Shown piece by piece: positions 6,641 through 12,889 of a DNA stretch of 34,817 bases. The stretch's first letter is position 1; each line of letters starts with the position of its first letter. Both the position numbers and the translations under genes were made by a program. The DNA lies in IMG/VR virus record IMGVR_UViG_3300021376_000184, positions 1-34,817 of that record; one strand, given 5' to 3'. The notes beneath the pieces were generated by a model that worked only from the letters and a program-made list of their open reading frames with translations, made no database searches and was not told the DNA's origin. Origin of the DNA: a virus.

Positions 6641-6787
6641 GGGCAGAACCTACCACAGATATCAGGCGCGCCCGGAACGGCGGACCTCGGGGGAAGGCGG
6701 GAAAACCTTTTCTTCGCCGGGTCTTTTCGTTTTCGCGAAATTTTGTCGCCGGGCTACGGATCGCCGGGCGACGGCGCCCCGCGGGGG
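6641..6787. other. AT-richer intergenic gap with 9-mer repeats and palindromes
   Basis: No gene is visible. The gap holds T-rich runs (CTTTTCTTC, TCTTTTCGTTTTCG), a perfect palindrome TTTCGCGAAA, two exact TCGCCGGGC copies (6746-6754, 6761-6769) plus a near copy at ~6714, and CCCCGCGGGG near 6776. AT-richness, iteron-like repeats and palindromes next to replication-like genes make it a candidate replication origin or regulatory hub. Confidence 0.4.
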
Positions 6788-7267
6788 TCAGCCCTCATCC
6801 TCCACCGTCGGCTTTGGCGCCAGCCTCTGGGCCCACTCCTTGATCGTCTCGTCCCTGACGGCCTCCCACTCGGCGACGAACGCCTGCCTGTCCCTGTCGG
6901 TGAGCCTGTACGCCTCGTCCCCCAGTCGCCGGGTCGCCTCGACCACGGTGGGGTGGGGCTTCGTGCGCGGCTGGGTGCCGGAGTTGGCCGCGCGCACCTG
7001 CTCCTGGAACTGCGCCCACGCCTGCAGGGGGGTGGGGAAACCCCCGAGCATCTCATCCACCACCGTCGATAGTATCTCGCCCGGCGATGGCAGCCACTTC
7101 CTCGTGGCCGCGCCGCCCACGTACGCCTTCCAGACCGTCTGCTCCTCGAGGTGGCCGAGTATGTCCCACCAGGCGCGGAAGGTGTGCTTCTCGTCGGCCT
7201 TCAGCAGGGCCTTGTTGTGGGCCGCGAACACCCGGCGAACCAGATCGGCCAGCTCATCCTTGGTCAT
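6788..7267 (-). CDS. Possible helicase-loader-like replication protein (159 aa)
   Basis: The N-terminal ~65 residues are helical with a pattern FRAWWDILGHLEEQTVWKAY followed by KWLPSPGEI, which recalls the helical domain of phage helicase loader/inhibitor proteins (G39P/DnaI-like: Trp-rich helix, then 'PP/SPG-adI'). The rest is polar and helical with no catalytic motif. The neighbouring gene carries a replication-associated signature, so a replisome accessory role is plausible but low confidence. Its ATG lies inside an ATTGACGGCGGCGCATGA repeat, and its 3' end encodes another copy of that repeat. Confidence 0.6.
   Translation of the reverse strand: MTKDELADLVRRVFAAHNKALLKADEKHTFRAWWDILGHLEEQTVWKAYVGGAATRKWLPSPGEILSTVVDEMLGGFPTPLQAWAQFQEQVRAANSGTQPRTKPHPTVVEATRRLGDEAYRLTDRDRQAFVAEWEAVRDETIKEWAQRLAPKPTVEDEG
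6795..6809 (-). repeat. GACGGTGGAGGATGA repeat copy
   Basis: Member of the gene-junction repeat family (consensus ATTGACGGYGGNGGATGA, minus sense). Here it is the last coding stretch (TVEDEG) of the helicase-loader-like gene. Confidence 0.6.
7053..7070 (-). repeat. ATCGACGGTGGTGGATGA repeat copy (in gene)
   Basis: Member of the same family, one base from the consensus, placed inside the coding region (VVDEML) of the helicase-loader-like gene rather than at a junction. Confidence 0.5.
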
Positions 7268-7526
7268 GCGCCGCCGTCAATGCGAGGGGCTCGCGCGCGA
7301 GGCTCCTGTCGAACGAGACCTGCAGCTGGGCGTGCCAGCGCGCGGCGTCCATGAGCCTGTCCCTCAGCGAGGCCATGCCCGGCGATGGGGGGATGCCCGG
7401 CAACTCGCGATGGGACACCGGCATGAGGTTGCCCGGCGAGTTGTTGAACAGGCAGGGCTCGGACGCCGCCATGGCCCTGACCACGTCGCCGATCTGGACG
7501 TTGCTGGATCTGCCCTTTCCGGTCAT
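7254..7526 (-). CDS. Unknown protein in replication-like operon (90 aa)
   Basis: ATG within a second ATTGACGGCGGCGCATGA copy; overlaps the next gene by 14 bases. The product has a helix (IGDVVRAMAA), a Pro/Gly loop (HRELPGIPPSPGM) and a helical C-terminal half ending with two Ala/His/Asp residues contributed by the repeat. No known domain, Cys pair or membrane segment is visible. The function is not recognised; context suggests an accessory replication or regulatory protein. Confidence 0.7.
   Translation of the reverse strand: MTGKGRSSNVQIGDVVRAMAASEPCLFNNSPGNLMPVSHRELPGIPPSPGMASLRDRLMDAARWHAQLQVSFDRSLAREPLALTAAHDQG
7264..7281 (-). repeat. ATTGACGGCGGCGCATGA repeat copy (start-associated)
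   Basis: Contains the ATG of the 159-aa gene. The identical 18-mer recurs at 7523-7540 at the start of the neighbouring gene. Confidence 0.75.
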
Positions 7527-7540
7527 GCGCCGCCGTCAAT
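7523..7540 (-). repeat. ATTGACGGCGGCGCATGA repeat copy (start-associated)
   Basis: Contains the ATG of the 90-aa gene; its first base is the last base of the upstream gene's stop codon region. Identical to 7264-7281. Confidence 0.75.
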
Positions 7541-7941
7541 CAGAAGGCCTCGTGGCCCGGCGACCCGGCGTGGAACTTCGAGACGAACCACTCCACCTTC
7601 TCCGAGTCCCTGAATATCAGCTCGACCGAGTCGTAGCGGACGTTGCTCGGGTTGCGCCCCATGTGCCAGTCGCTCATCGAGCACCCCTTCACGGCCATCT
7701 CGCACGCATCCATCCCGTAGTTCAGTATCGCCCACGCAAGGATAGCCCGCCGCTCGTCGGAAAGCAAGGCCTTCTTGCCGAGCGTGTCGCGCCAGAACCA
7801 GAACAGCCGGTCGACGTCCGCCGGGTCGACCTGCGCCGAGGCGGATTTCCGGCCGCCCGATCTGGCCGACATGGCGCCCTTGACCGGCCTCGCCCTTTTC
7901 TTCTTCTTGGGCGGGGCGTCGACGGGAAACAAAGTCTCCAT
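7540..7941 (-). CDS. Protein with WHMGxN signature, replication-associated family (133 aa)
   Basis: ATG at 7941 is chosen because AGGAGGAAGAG precedes it; an in-frame GTG exists at 7968. After a Lys-rich N-terminus, residues ~45-130 contain VDRLFWFWRDTLG, a hydrophobic helix, then SDWHMGRNPSNVRYDSVELI and FRDSEKVEWFV. This 'WHMG.N....Y....LI.RD...E.F' pattern occurs in many phage and integrative-element proteins, frequently beside or fused to replication functions; its biochemical role is not certain to me. Upstream are a terminator and a strong promoter, so expression may be attenuated. Confidence 0.72.
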   Translation of the reverse strand: METLFPVDAPPKKKKRARPVKGAMSARSGGRKSASAQVDPADVDRLFWFWRDTLGKKALLSDERRAILAWAILNYGMDACEMAVKGCSMSDWHMGRNPSNVRYDSVELIFRDSEKVEWFVSKFHAGSPGHEAF

Positions 7942-7957
7942 CTCTTCCTCCTCGTTC

Positions 7958-7975
7958 TCATCCACCACCGTCAGT
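7958..7975 (-). repeat. ACTGACGGTGGTGGATGA repeat copy (leader)
   Basis: In the leader of the WHMG gene between the terminator and the ribosome site, where it also offers an in-frame GTG. Confidence 0.65.
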
Positions 7976-7994
7976 CACAACCTCCATCCACGGG

Positions 7995-8020
7995 AAAAAA
8001 CGACGATCGATCATCATCGT
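7995..8020 (-). terminator. Intrinsic terminator or attenuator
   Basis: On the minus strand, ACGATGAT-GATCG-ATCGTCGT forms an 8-bp stem with one G-T wobble and a 5-base loop, followed at once by six T. It lies between the promoter at 8156-8184 and the first good start codon at 7941, so it would stop most transcripts in the leader unless read through. Confidence 0.7.
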
Positions 8021-8155
8021 AGACCATCTTTGGAAGGGGTCCGGGGGAACCTTTGCCCGGCGATCGGCCGGTTTTTTGCAAGGCCCCGGCCCGCCCCCCT
8101 GGGATCGGTCCGTTCTCGTATTCGGTGGTTGTGGCGCCACTGATATGTGACGGGC

Positions 8156-8184
8156 AACCTAGCGTGTGCGCGGCCCCGAGTCAA
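8156..8184 (-). promoter_or_regulatory. Sigma70-type promoter
   Basis: On the minus strand TTGACT (8179-8184) is separated by exactly 17 bp from TAGGTT (8156-8161). Five of six -35 bases match the consensus. Predicted start of transcription is near 8149, about 130 bp before the terminator. It is the best canonical promoter in the window. Confidence 0.7.
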
Positions 8185-8222
8185 GCAACTATCCGGATTT
8201 TTTTTTCGCCGGGCGTCCGCCG

Positions 8223-8240
8223 TCATCCTCCACCGTCATT
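8223..8240 (-). repeat. AATGACGGTGGAGGATGA repeat copy (no gene start)
   Basis: In the long non-coding leader upstream of the sigma70-type promoter; no convincing gene begins here. Confidence 0.6.
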
Positions 8241-8335
8241 TGTTTCGCCGGGCGTGGGCCCGGTTGTGGGACAATTGCGCAGCCCCCGGGGAGGGTCGAC
8301 GCTCCGGCCCCGTCGGTGGTGTGGTTTTGAGGGAC

Positions 8336-8683
8336 CTAGGAGTTCCCCGGCCTCGGGGGCGACATCTCGTCGGCCTGGTCGGCGATCTGGATCACCATGT
8401 CCTGCATCAGGTTGGACCAGCCCTGCTCGGGGTCGTCCTGCTCCTCGAGCGCGGCGATGCGATCCTTGATCCACTCGTGCGACCAGACGCCTATGAAGGT
8501 GTCGTCGTCCAGCCCCCTGATCGCCTCGAAGTACCCCTTGACGGCGGCGGCCGGCGCGGTGAACGCCTTGAATATTTTCCCGCCGTCGGTGGCGATGAAC
8601 AGGAGGGTCGGGTCGTGGCTCTCGCGGTTGGCCTCGCTCACCACGCGGTTGAACCTGGCGTAGACGCCGTCCTCGTACTTCAT
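8336..8683 (-). CDS. Unknown acidic protein (115 aa)
   Basis: ATG at 8683, preceded by GGTGGAGG inside an ATTGACGGTGGAGGATG repeat, so the repeat supplies its ribosome site. The protein is acidic: an N-terminal alpha/beta stretch (LLFIATDGGKIFKAF), then a helical C-terminal half with WSHEWIKDRIAALEEQ and an Asp/Glu-rich end. No catalytic motif or membrane segment is apparent. The function is not recognised. Confidence 0.72.
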   Translation of the reverse strand: MKYEDGVYARFNRVVSEANRESHDPTLLFIATDGGKIFKAFTAPAAAVKGYFEAIRGLDDDTFIGVWSHEWIKDRIAALEEQDDPEQGWSNLMQDMVIQIADQADEMSPPRPGNS

Positions 8684-8686
8684 GGC

Positions 8687-8704
8687 CCATCCTCCACCGT
8701 CAAT
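8687..8704 (-). repeat. ATTGACGGTGGAGGATGG repeat copy (ribosome site)
   Basis: Ends 3 bases before the ATG of the 115-aa gene; its GGTGGAGG acts as the ribosome binding site. Confidence 0.75.
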
Positions 8705-8765
8705 CAATGATAGCCTAGCCCAGGCGCGCGGAGACCTCCGGCGCGAGAGGAGCCACGTTCTGTCT

Positions 8766-8981
8766 ATGTCATCCCCGAAGGAGACCTCGAAGCCCGCACG
8801 CCCGGCGACGTTCCTCGCCTTCCTCATCACGTGCCTCGCGCACGCGATCATGATCTTCGCCGTCGCCTGGGTGATGCGCGAGAGGGTCGGCGCTATCGAG
8901 TGGGAGATCGAGTGGGTCGACGCGGCGATCCTCGGCCTCGTCGCCGTGTCGTGGCGCGTGTGGCTCCGGCCGCGCACCTAG
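8766..8981 (+). CDS. Small two-pass membrane protein (71 aa)
   Basis: Lone plus-strand gene between minus-strand blocks. AGGAG lies ~12 bases before the ATG. After a polar N-terminus come one hydrophobic segment (about residues 16-38, TFLAFLITCLAHAIMIFAVA), a charged loop and a second one (about 52-66), ending in Arg-Pro-Arg. Likely an inner membrane protein of unknown role. Its stop overlaps the stop of the convergent minus gene. Confidence 0.62.
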   Translation: MSSPKETSKPARPATFLAFLITCLAHAIMIFAVAWVMRERVGAIEWEIEWVDAAILGLVAVSWRVWLRPRT

Positions 8982-9190
8982 CCCCCCATCCTCGTCAGGA
9001 ACGCGTAGAACTTCCCGTCGTTCGTCCGGTCTATGGTCTTCAGCACGAAGGACGGGTCGTAGGCGTAGCCCTCGAGCCTCTCTATGAGCGAGACCACGTC
9101 GTCGCTGCACAGGTAGACGGTCAGGCTGGTCTCCACCGTCTCCACGCCCGAGCCGAGCGGGTTGCCCTCGGGGTCGTACTCGCCTATCAC
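8978..9190 (-). CDS. Unknown small protein (70 aa)
   Basis: GTG at 9190 is chosen because AGGAGG lies just upstream and GTGA overlaps the preceding stop. The product has an acidic N-terminus, a beta segment (ETSLTVYLCSDDVVSLIERL) and an aromatic C-terminal half (YAYDPSFVLKTIDR, KFYAFLTRMGG). No family is recognised. It is co-translated with the 62-aa protein upstream. Confidence 0.68.
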   Translation of the reverse strand: MIGEYDPEGNPLGSGVETVETSLTVYLCSDDVVSLIERLEGYAYDPSFVLKTIDRTNDGKFYAFLTRMGG

Positions 9191-9375
9191 GCCTCCTCCT
9201 TCTCGTCCTCGCCCGGGTCGAACGACGCGGCCTCGGCCCTTCTCTCGATTATCTGGCATATCTCGGGCAGCGTCGCGCTGTCGCCGGGATTGAGATCGAG
9301 CTGGAGCCAGTCGATCACGTCGCGCGCCTCGTGCCGGCGCGCGTTGTCCCTCACGTAAATTATTCCGTCCCTCAT
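9187..9375 (-). CDS. Unknown small acidic protein (62 aa)
   Basis: ATG preceded by GAGAGGAGAGGA. The sequence starts MRDGIIYVRDNARRHEARDV and continues with a helical acidic part ending DEKEEA. No known domain. The gene couples to the next one by a GTGA overlap, and lies ~100 bp after the VWA gene with a strong hairpin between, so its level may be set separately from the ATPase-VWA pair. Confidence 0.68.
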   Translation of the reverse strand: MRDGIIYVRDNARRHEARDVIDWLQLDLNPGDSATLPEICQIIERRAEAASFDPGEDEKEEA

Positions 9376-9413
9376 CTGTCCTCTCCTCTCGGTCCTATGT
9401 TGTTGGCGGCGGA

Positions 9414-9451
9414 CCCGCCGGCTGCGGAGCGACCATGCTCATGCCGGCGGG
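9414..9451 (-). terminator. Strong hairpin after the VWA gene
   Basis: CCCGCCGGC (9414-9422) and GCCGGCGGG (9443-9451) form a perfect 9-bp GC-only stem with a 20-base loop. No U-run follows on the minus strand, so it may be a pause site, RNA-processing barrier or rho-independent-like terminator of the actinobacterial type. A 15-codon frame (ATG AGC ATG...) begins in it and ends before the next ribosome site. Confidence 0.5.
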
Positions 9452-9474
9452 CCCACCATTGCGGTCGGGGCGCA

Positions 9475-10920
9475 CTACCTCGGTCGCCCTGCCCCGACAT
9501 CTTTCTTGAGCTTGTCGAGGAGGCTCTTGGCCTCCTTGACGTTCCTGACCACGAGTATCTTCTCTCGCGCCACGAATTTGCTCGCCATCTTGTTTAGTGC
9601 CGGGTGGAATTGGTCGTTCTTCCCCGACACCTGGCAATCGCTCACCCAAACTATCGGCGAGTTCGGGCGTTGCTTGTGCTTCACCGCCCACTTGAGGGCG
9701 GGGAGGTCGACCACGTTGCCCGACCGGAATTGCGGCACGTCGCCCTCCTTGCAGATCCTGCCCTTGTCGGCGAGGACCCAGAAGTTCGGCTCGTCGTCGT
9801 GGTCGCGACGCTCCGTGTACATGGCGACCGTGCAGCCCGGTGCGGCCTCGGCTATCTCTCTCACGTCTCTGTGCTCGAACGACATGGACCCGCTCGCGTC
9901 TATGATGACCACGCCGCCCATGCCTTTGCTGGTACGGTCGAATATCTTGCGGTCGGTGAAGTAGCGGTGCATACGGCGCGGGTTCTTGCCCGTGTCGCTG
10001 GCGACTCGCTTCTTGCCGAGGTTGCCCTTGCTCGCGTGGGGCATGGGCAGTCTCGCCACCCTGAGGTTGCCCCAGTCGGGGATGACGCCCGCGTCGGGCC
10101 TCGATCGCTTCGTCGGGTCGCTCGGCTCGCGCCTCGTCGGCTTCTTGGTCTCGGGCACGTCCTTCTCGGCGGTCTCGGGCTTCTCGGCGCCGGTCGGATC
10201 GGTCGGGGTCGTGGCGTCGGACTCGTCGCCCGACTCGCGCTCCCTGTCTCGGCGCTCGTCCTCCTCGCGCTCGTTTTCCATGTCCTCGATGAGCGAGTCC
10301 ACCCACGCCGCTATGCGCTCGGTGTGCGCGAACCCTCCGGCTTGCGTCTTGGTGGCGACCCTGCCGAGCTCGGCGCTCGGCACGGCGTCCACTTGGGCGA
10401 GCACGTTCTGCTGGATGCTGGCGATGACCTTGGCCATCCCCTTGTCCACAGACCGGACGCCCTTGATCAAATCCTTGCCCCCAGCCGTGCCCGCGGTGGC
10501 GACCGCGGCCCTCACCATCTGCGCTATGTCGCCGCTCTTGGCGAGTTTCTTGCCCAAAGAGTTCTCTGAGCTGTCGGTCAGGTGGCTCGCCACGTCTATC
10601 CCGACGCGGTTGCATAGCGAGTTCACCCGGACCTCCTCGACGGCCCTGAGCGACTCCACCGACGCGTTCTCGCGCGCGAAGTAGTCGATCATCTCTGCCG
10701 GTCCTGGCGAGACCTTGGCATGCATCATCTCGTGGGCGCGTATCGCCCGGTCGAGCTCGTCCTCGCCGTGAGGCGCGACCATCTTTCGCTCGTGGAGGTC
10801 CGTGTGGGGTATGCCGCGCGTGGCGGGCGAGTCGCCCACCACCCAGCGTCCGTGCTCCTGGTCGCTCCTCCCCAGCATTTCCGGCTGGGGCGAGCGCTTG
10901 CGTTCGGCTGTCTTATTCAT
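9475..10920 (-). CDS. VWA-domain protein with N-terminal HExxH metallopeptidase-like region
   Basis: This 481-residue partner of the MoxR ATPase has three visible parts. Residues ~40-115 include AIRAHEMMHAK (HExxH, 63-67) and a downstream Glu pair (EEVRVN, 95-96), as in zincin metallopeptidases. Residues ~215-275 are a charged Glu/Arg/Lys linker. Residues ~335-480 form a von Willebrand A domain with MIDAS motif DASGSMS (341-347). The layout resembles CobT-like and DUF2201-type proteins that work with MoxR AAA+ ATPases. It is co-translated with the ATPase (TGATG). Role inferred: ATP-driven remodelling, metal insertion or targeted proteolysis; the target is unknown. Confidence 0.85.
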   Translation of the reverse strand: MNKTAERKRSPQPEMLGRSDQEHGRWVVGDSPATRGIPHTDLHERKMVAPHGEDELDRAIRAHEMMHAKVSPGPAEMIDYFARENASVESLRAVEEVRVNSLCNRVGIDVASHLTDSSENSLGKKLAKSGDIAQMVRAAVATAGTAGGKDLIKGVRSVDKGMAKVIASIQQNVLAQVDAVPSAELGRVATKTQAGGFAHTERIAAWVDSLIEDMENEREEDERRDRERESGDESDATTPTDPTGAEKPETAEKDVPETKKPTRREPSDPTKRSRPDAGVIPDWGNLRVARLPMPHASKGNLGKKRVASDTGKNPRRMHRYFTDRKIFDRTSKGMGGVVIIDASGSMSFEHRDVREIAEAAPGCTVAMYTERRDHDDEPNFWVLADKGRICKEGDVPQFRSGNVVDLPALKWAVKHKQRPNSPIVWVSDCQVSGKNDQFHPALNKMASKFVAREKILVVRNVKEAKSLLDKLKKDVGAGRPR

Positions 10921-11651
10921 CAGGCGACCCCGTCCACCTTGATCGCGTCGAGCAGGTCGCCCGAGCGGTCAAGGAATATAATTTTCGCCGCCTTCTTGTC
11001 GCCCAGTTCGGTGCGAAGTCGGTCGAAGTCGTAGAACGCCCGAAGCGAGATGCGTCGCTCGCCTGCGTCGGCCATGCGAATGGCGAACTTGTGCAGGTCG
11101 GGCGACAACCGCTTGAGGGCGTCGGGGTGAGGCTGGTTGATTCGCACGCGGACCGGGAATCGGTCGGCGAGTGCGGTCGGCAACTCCTCCATCTGCTCGA
11201 GGTTCGTGGTCATCACCGCGCTGAAGCCGGCGAGAGGACGGATCACCTCGCCGCTCGTCGGGTGCGTCCAAGACGCCGACTCTGCCGTGTCGAGCATCGC
11301 GAGCAATGTCGCCGCGACGTCGCCGCTCGCCTTGTCGATCTCGTCCACGACGAGCCTGCCGCCCCTCTTACCGTCGCCCTGCCAAGCCTTGAGGGCCGAG
11401 CCGTAGTTCCAGGTGAACGTTCCCTTCTCGTTCGGGATGAAGCACCCCGTCACTTCCGCGGTGGTCATGTCCTCGGTGCAGATGAGCCGGTGCGAGCCTG
11501 CTTGGACGTCGCCGTAGGCGAGGCCTGCGTAGGTCTTGCCGAGTCCCGGCGGCCCGAACAGGATCAGTCGGTCAATGCCTGCGTTGAGGCACTCCTCTAC
11601 TGTCTGCCAGCACTCGGGGAGTGCGGGCTTGGTCTTACTTGTCGTGGTCAT
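10920..11651 (-). CDS. MoxR-family AAA+ ATPase
   Basis: The 243-residue protein has Walker A GPPGLGKT (33-40), Walker B RLVVDEIDKA (99-108), sensor-1 MTTN (Asn150) and an arginine-finger context ADRFPVRV (Arg164), the order seen in MoxR/CobS-type AAA+ proteins. These pair with VWA-domain proteins, and the next gene is exactly that, overlapping by one base. The enzyme would hydrolyse ATP to remodel a target recruited by the VWA partner. AAAGGAG precedes the ATG. Transcription is from the P-type promoter just upstream, inside the end of the preceding gene. Confidence 0.9.
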   Translation of the reverse strand: MTTTSKTKPALPECWQTVEECLNAGIDRLILFGPPGLGKTYAGLAYGDVQAGSHRLICTEDMTTAEVTGCFIPNEKGTFTWNYGSALKAWQGDGKRGGRLVVDEIDKASGDVAATLLAMLDTAESASWTHPTSGEVIRPLAGFSAVMTTNLEQMEELPTALADRFPVRVRINQPHPDALKRLSPDLHKFAIRMADAGERRISLRAFYDFDRLRTELGDKKAAKIIFLDRSGDLLDAIKVDGVA

Positions 11652-11687
11652 TGGTCGCTCCTTTGTTTGTTTGTATTGACGCTTACT

Positions 11688-11718
11688 ACTTTACTGACCC
11701 GTCATCTTTCGGCGCGCC
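11688..11718 (-). promoter_or_regulatory. P-type promoter for MoxR-VWA operon
   Basis: First member of a family of about 28, called 'P-type' here. Family pattern: YGCGCC, three bases (mostly GAA-like), GGAT plus two bases, 7-8 variable bases, then a -10 of the form YANNNT; the YGCGCC-to-YANNNT distance is 16-17 bp. Here the box reads CGCGCCGAAAGATGA and the -10 is TAAAGT. It lies inside the last codons of the upstream gene. Confidence 0.75.
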
Positions 11719-12296
11719 CATTCCAAGCCCCATGTCGTCCACATGTGCTCGATTCCGGCGTAGACGGCTTCGTTGATGGTGCCGCCTGGGTCCTGGTTCT
11801 CGTCGTCCCAGTCGGTGTCGAAGCTGGCGGTCCAACCGTCCGGCAGCGTGATCGTGCCGCTCGCGGGGTCGTAATCGTGGTGCTGCTCGTGGACGCACTC
11901 GCCGCCGAGGTACTGCTCGATCCCGAAGAAACACATCCCCGGCTCCTCGTACTCGACGTCTATCGTCACGCCCGGGTGTTGCCGCGATATCTCCTTGACG
12001 AGGCCGCTCATCGGCCCCCATGCGGTGTTGTACCCGACCGACGCCGTGCCGGTGCCGTCCGAGTACTCCTCGCTGCAGATGTCCGTGTCGCAGTCGCCCC
12101 ACTTGGTTCCCCACGTGTCGTACTGCCAGTCCACCGAGCCGATCAGCTCGCCCTTCTCGTCCCTCGGCTGGGGCATGAACTTGGTGAACGTCGCGTCGTC
12201 CGTCTTGCCCTCGACCGGGCGAACCGCGTCGAGGATCGCCCGGACCTGGTCCTCCGGTCCGTGCAGGACCATGTTGTTGTTGCACCAGTTAGGCAT
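11691..12296 (-). CDS. Api92-like / DUF1281-type protein (201 aa)
   Basis: The N-terminus MPNWCNNNMVLHGPEDQV is the hallmark of the Api92-like (DUF1281) family found on phages and mobile elements, whose fold is described as ferredoxin-like and whose function is unknown. The remainder is Trp/Asp/Gly-rich with conserved-looking DTWGTKW and YNTAWGP motifs and a patch of HEQHHDYD. The start overlaps the upstream gene by 8 bases. Its last ten codons coincide with the P-type promoter of the MoxR gene, so the WARRKMTGQ tail is constrained by that promoter. Confidence 0.82.
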   Translation of the reverse strand: MPNWCNNNMVLHGPEDQVRAILDAVRPVEGKTDDATFTKFMPQPRDEKGELIGSVDWQYDTWGTKWGDCDTDICSEEYSDGTGTASVGYNTAWGPMSGLVKEISRQHPGVTIDVEYEEPGMCFFGIEQYLGGECVHEQHHDYDPASGTITLPDGWTASFDTDWDDENQDPGGTINEAVYAGIEHMWTTWGLEWARRKMTGQ

Positions 12297-12831
12297 CGGA
12301 CTTCTCCTTCTTCCTCTTCTCGCTCGCCACGCGCAAGCTCTCGATCAGCTCGGCCGTGCGTTTCCAATCGTCCATCGCCGTGTGCGCCGAATCCGTGTGC
12401 CAGCGCACCTCGACCTCGCCGGGGATGACGAGCATCTTGCCGTCATTGAACTCCCACTTGTAGTAGGAGTTGTCCTCGCCCCTCCAGATGACGTACGAGC
12501 CTTCCTGGACGAACGGCGCGATGGCGTCGATGAGCAGGTCCTCTTGTCCGGTCTTGTTGCTGTAGTGGCCGAGGACGAGGTTGCCTGCCTCGTCGTACTT
12601 GCTATCGAATCCGATCTCGTTCACGACCGCGAGCAGGTCGGGGCAGGCGGCCCGAATGTCCTCGGGCATCCACGAGAACCAGTATTGGTTCTTGCTCTCG
12701 TCTGGCCCCCACGAGCCGCCCTGCTTCAGGTCGTCGTGCTGGTTCAGGTCGCAGATCGCCTCGTAGGCGTCCTCGAGCAAGTCCTTGGGGACGACGACGT
12801 TGATGTCTTCTGTGTTGACGTAATAACCCAT
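12289..12831 (-). CDS. Conserved phage-type protein starting MGYYVN (180 aa)
   Basis: AAGGAGG precedes the ATG. Motifs visible are MGYYVNTEDINVVVP, then QGGSW and YWFSWMPED, GHYSNKTGQEDLLIDAIAPF, GSYVIWRGEDNSYYKWEF, and a Lys-rich end. This pattern recurs in actinobacteriophage and bacterial hypothetical proteins, without an established function as far as I know. It is the first gene of an operon with the Api92-like protein and is driven by a P-type promoter. Confidence 0.8.
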   Translation of the reverse strand: MGYYVNTEDINVVVPKDLLEDAYEAICDLNQHDDLKQGGSWGPDESKNQYWFSWMPEDIRAACPDLLAVVNEIGFDSKYDEAGNLVLGHYSNKTGQEDLLIDAIAPFVQEGSYVIWRGEDNSYYKWEFNDGKMLVIPGEVEVRWHTDSAHTAMDDWKRTAELIESLRVASEKRKKEKSDA

Positions 12832-12857
12832 TTGCCCTCCTTAGGCTCTAGGTCACC

Positions 12858-12888
12858 ATCCTGCCTTGGCCGAATCCTTCGGCGCGCC
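12858..12888 (-). promoter_or_regulatory. P-type promoter
   Basis: Box CGCGCCGAAGGATTC, 8-bp spacer, weak -10 CAGGAT. It lies directly after the ParB-like gene stop and before the MGYYVN gene. Confidence 0.65.
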
Positions 12889-12889
12889 C

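Larger units (their letters stand above)
7942..8335. other. 394-bp region without a convincing gene; leader of the minus operon
   Basis: It contains a near-consensus minus-strand promoter (8156-8184), a minus-strand intrinsic terminator (7995-8020), two copies of the GGTGGAGGATGA-type repeat (7958-7975, 8223-8240) and three TCGCCGGGC copies (8055, 8206, 8245). A 60-codon minus frame (8140 to 7958, GTG start) spans the terminator, but its Gly/Pro-rich composition and the missing ribosome site make it doubtful. It reads best as a regulatory leader, possibly producing a short RNA. Confidence 0.5.

Noticed and set aside
7958-8140. 60-codon minus-strand frame in the leader region
   Set aside because: Gly/Pro/Arg-rich composition, no ribosome site, and it runs through the intrinsic terminator. 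Kept only as an alternative.
8014-8226. Minus-strand frame starting at the repeat copy at 8223
   Set aside because: It crosses the sigma70-type promoter and a long run of A/T; composition is not protein-like.
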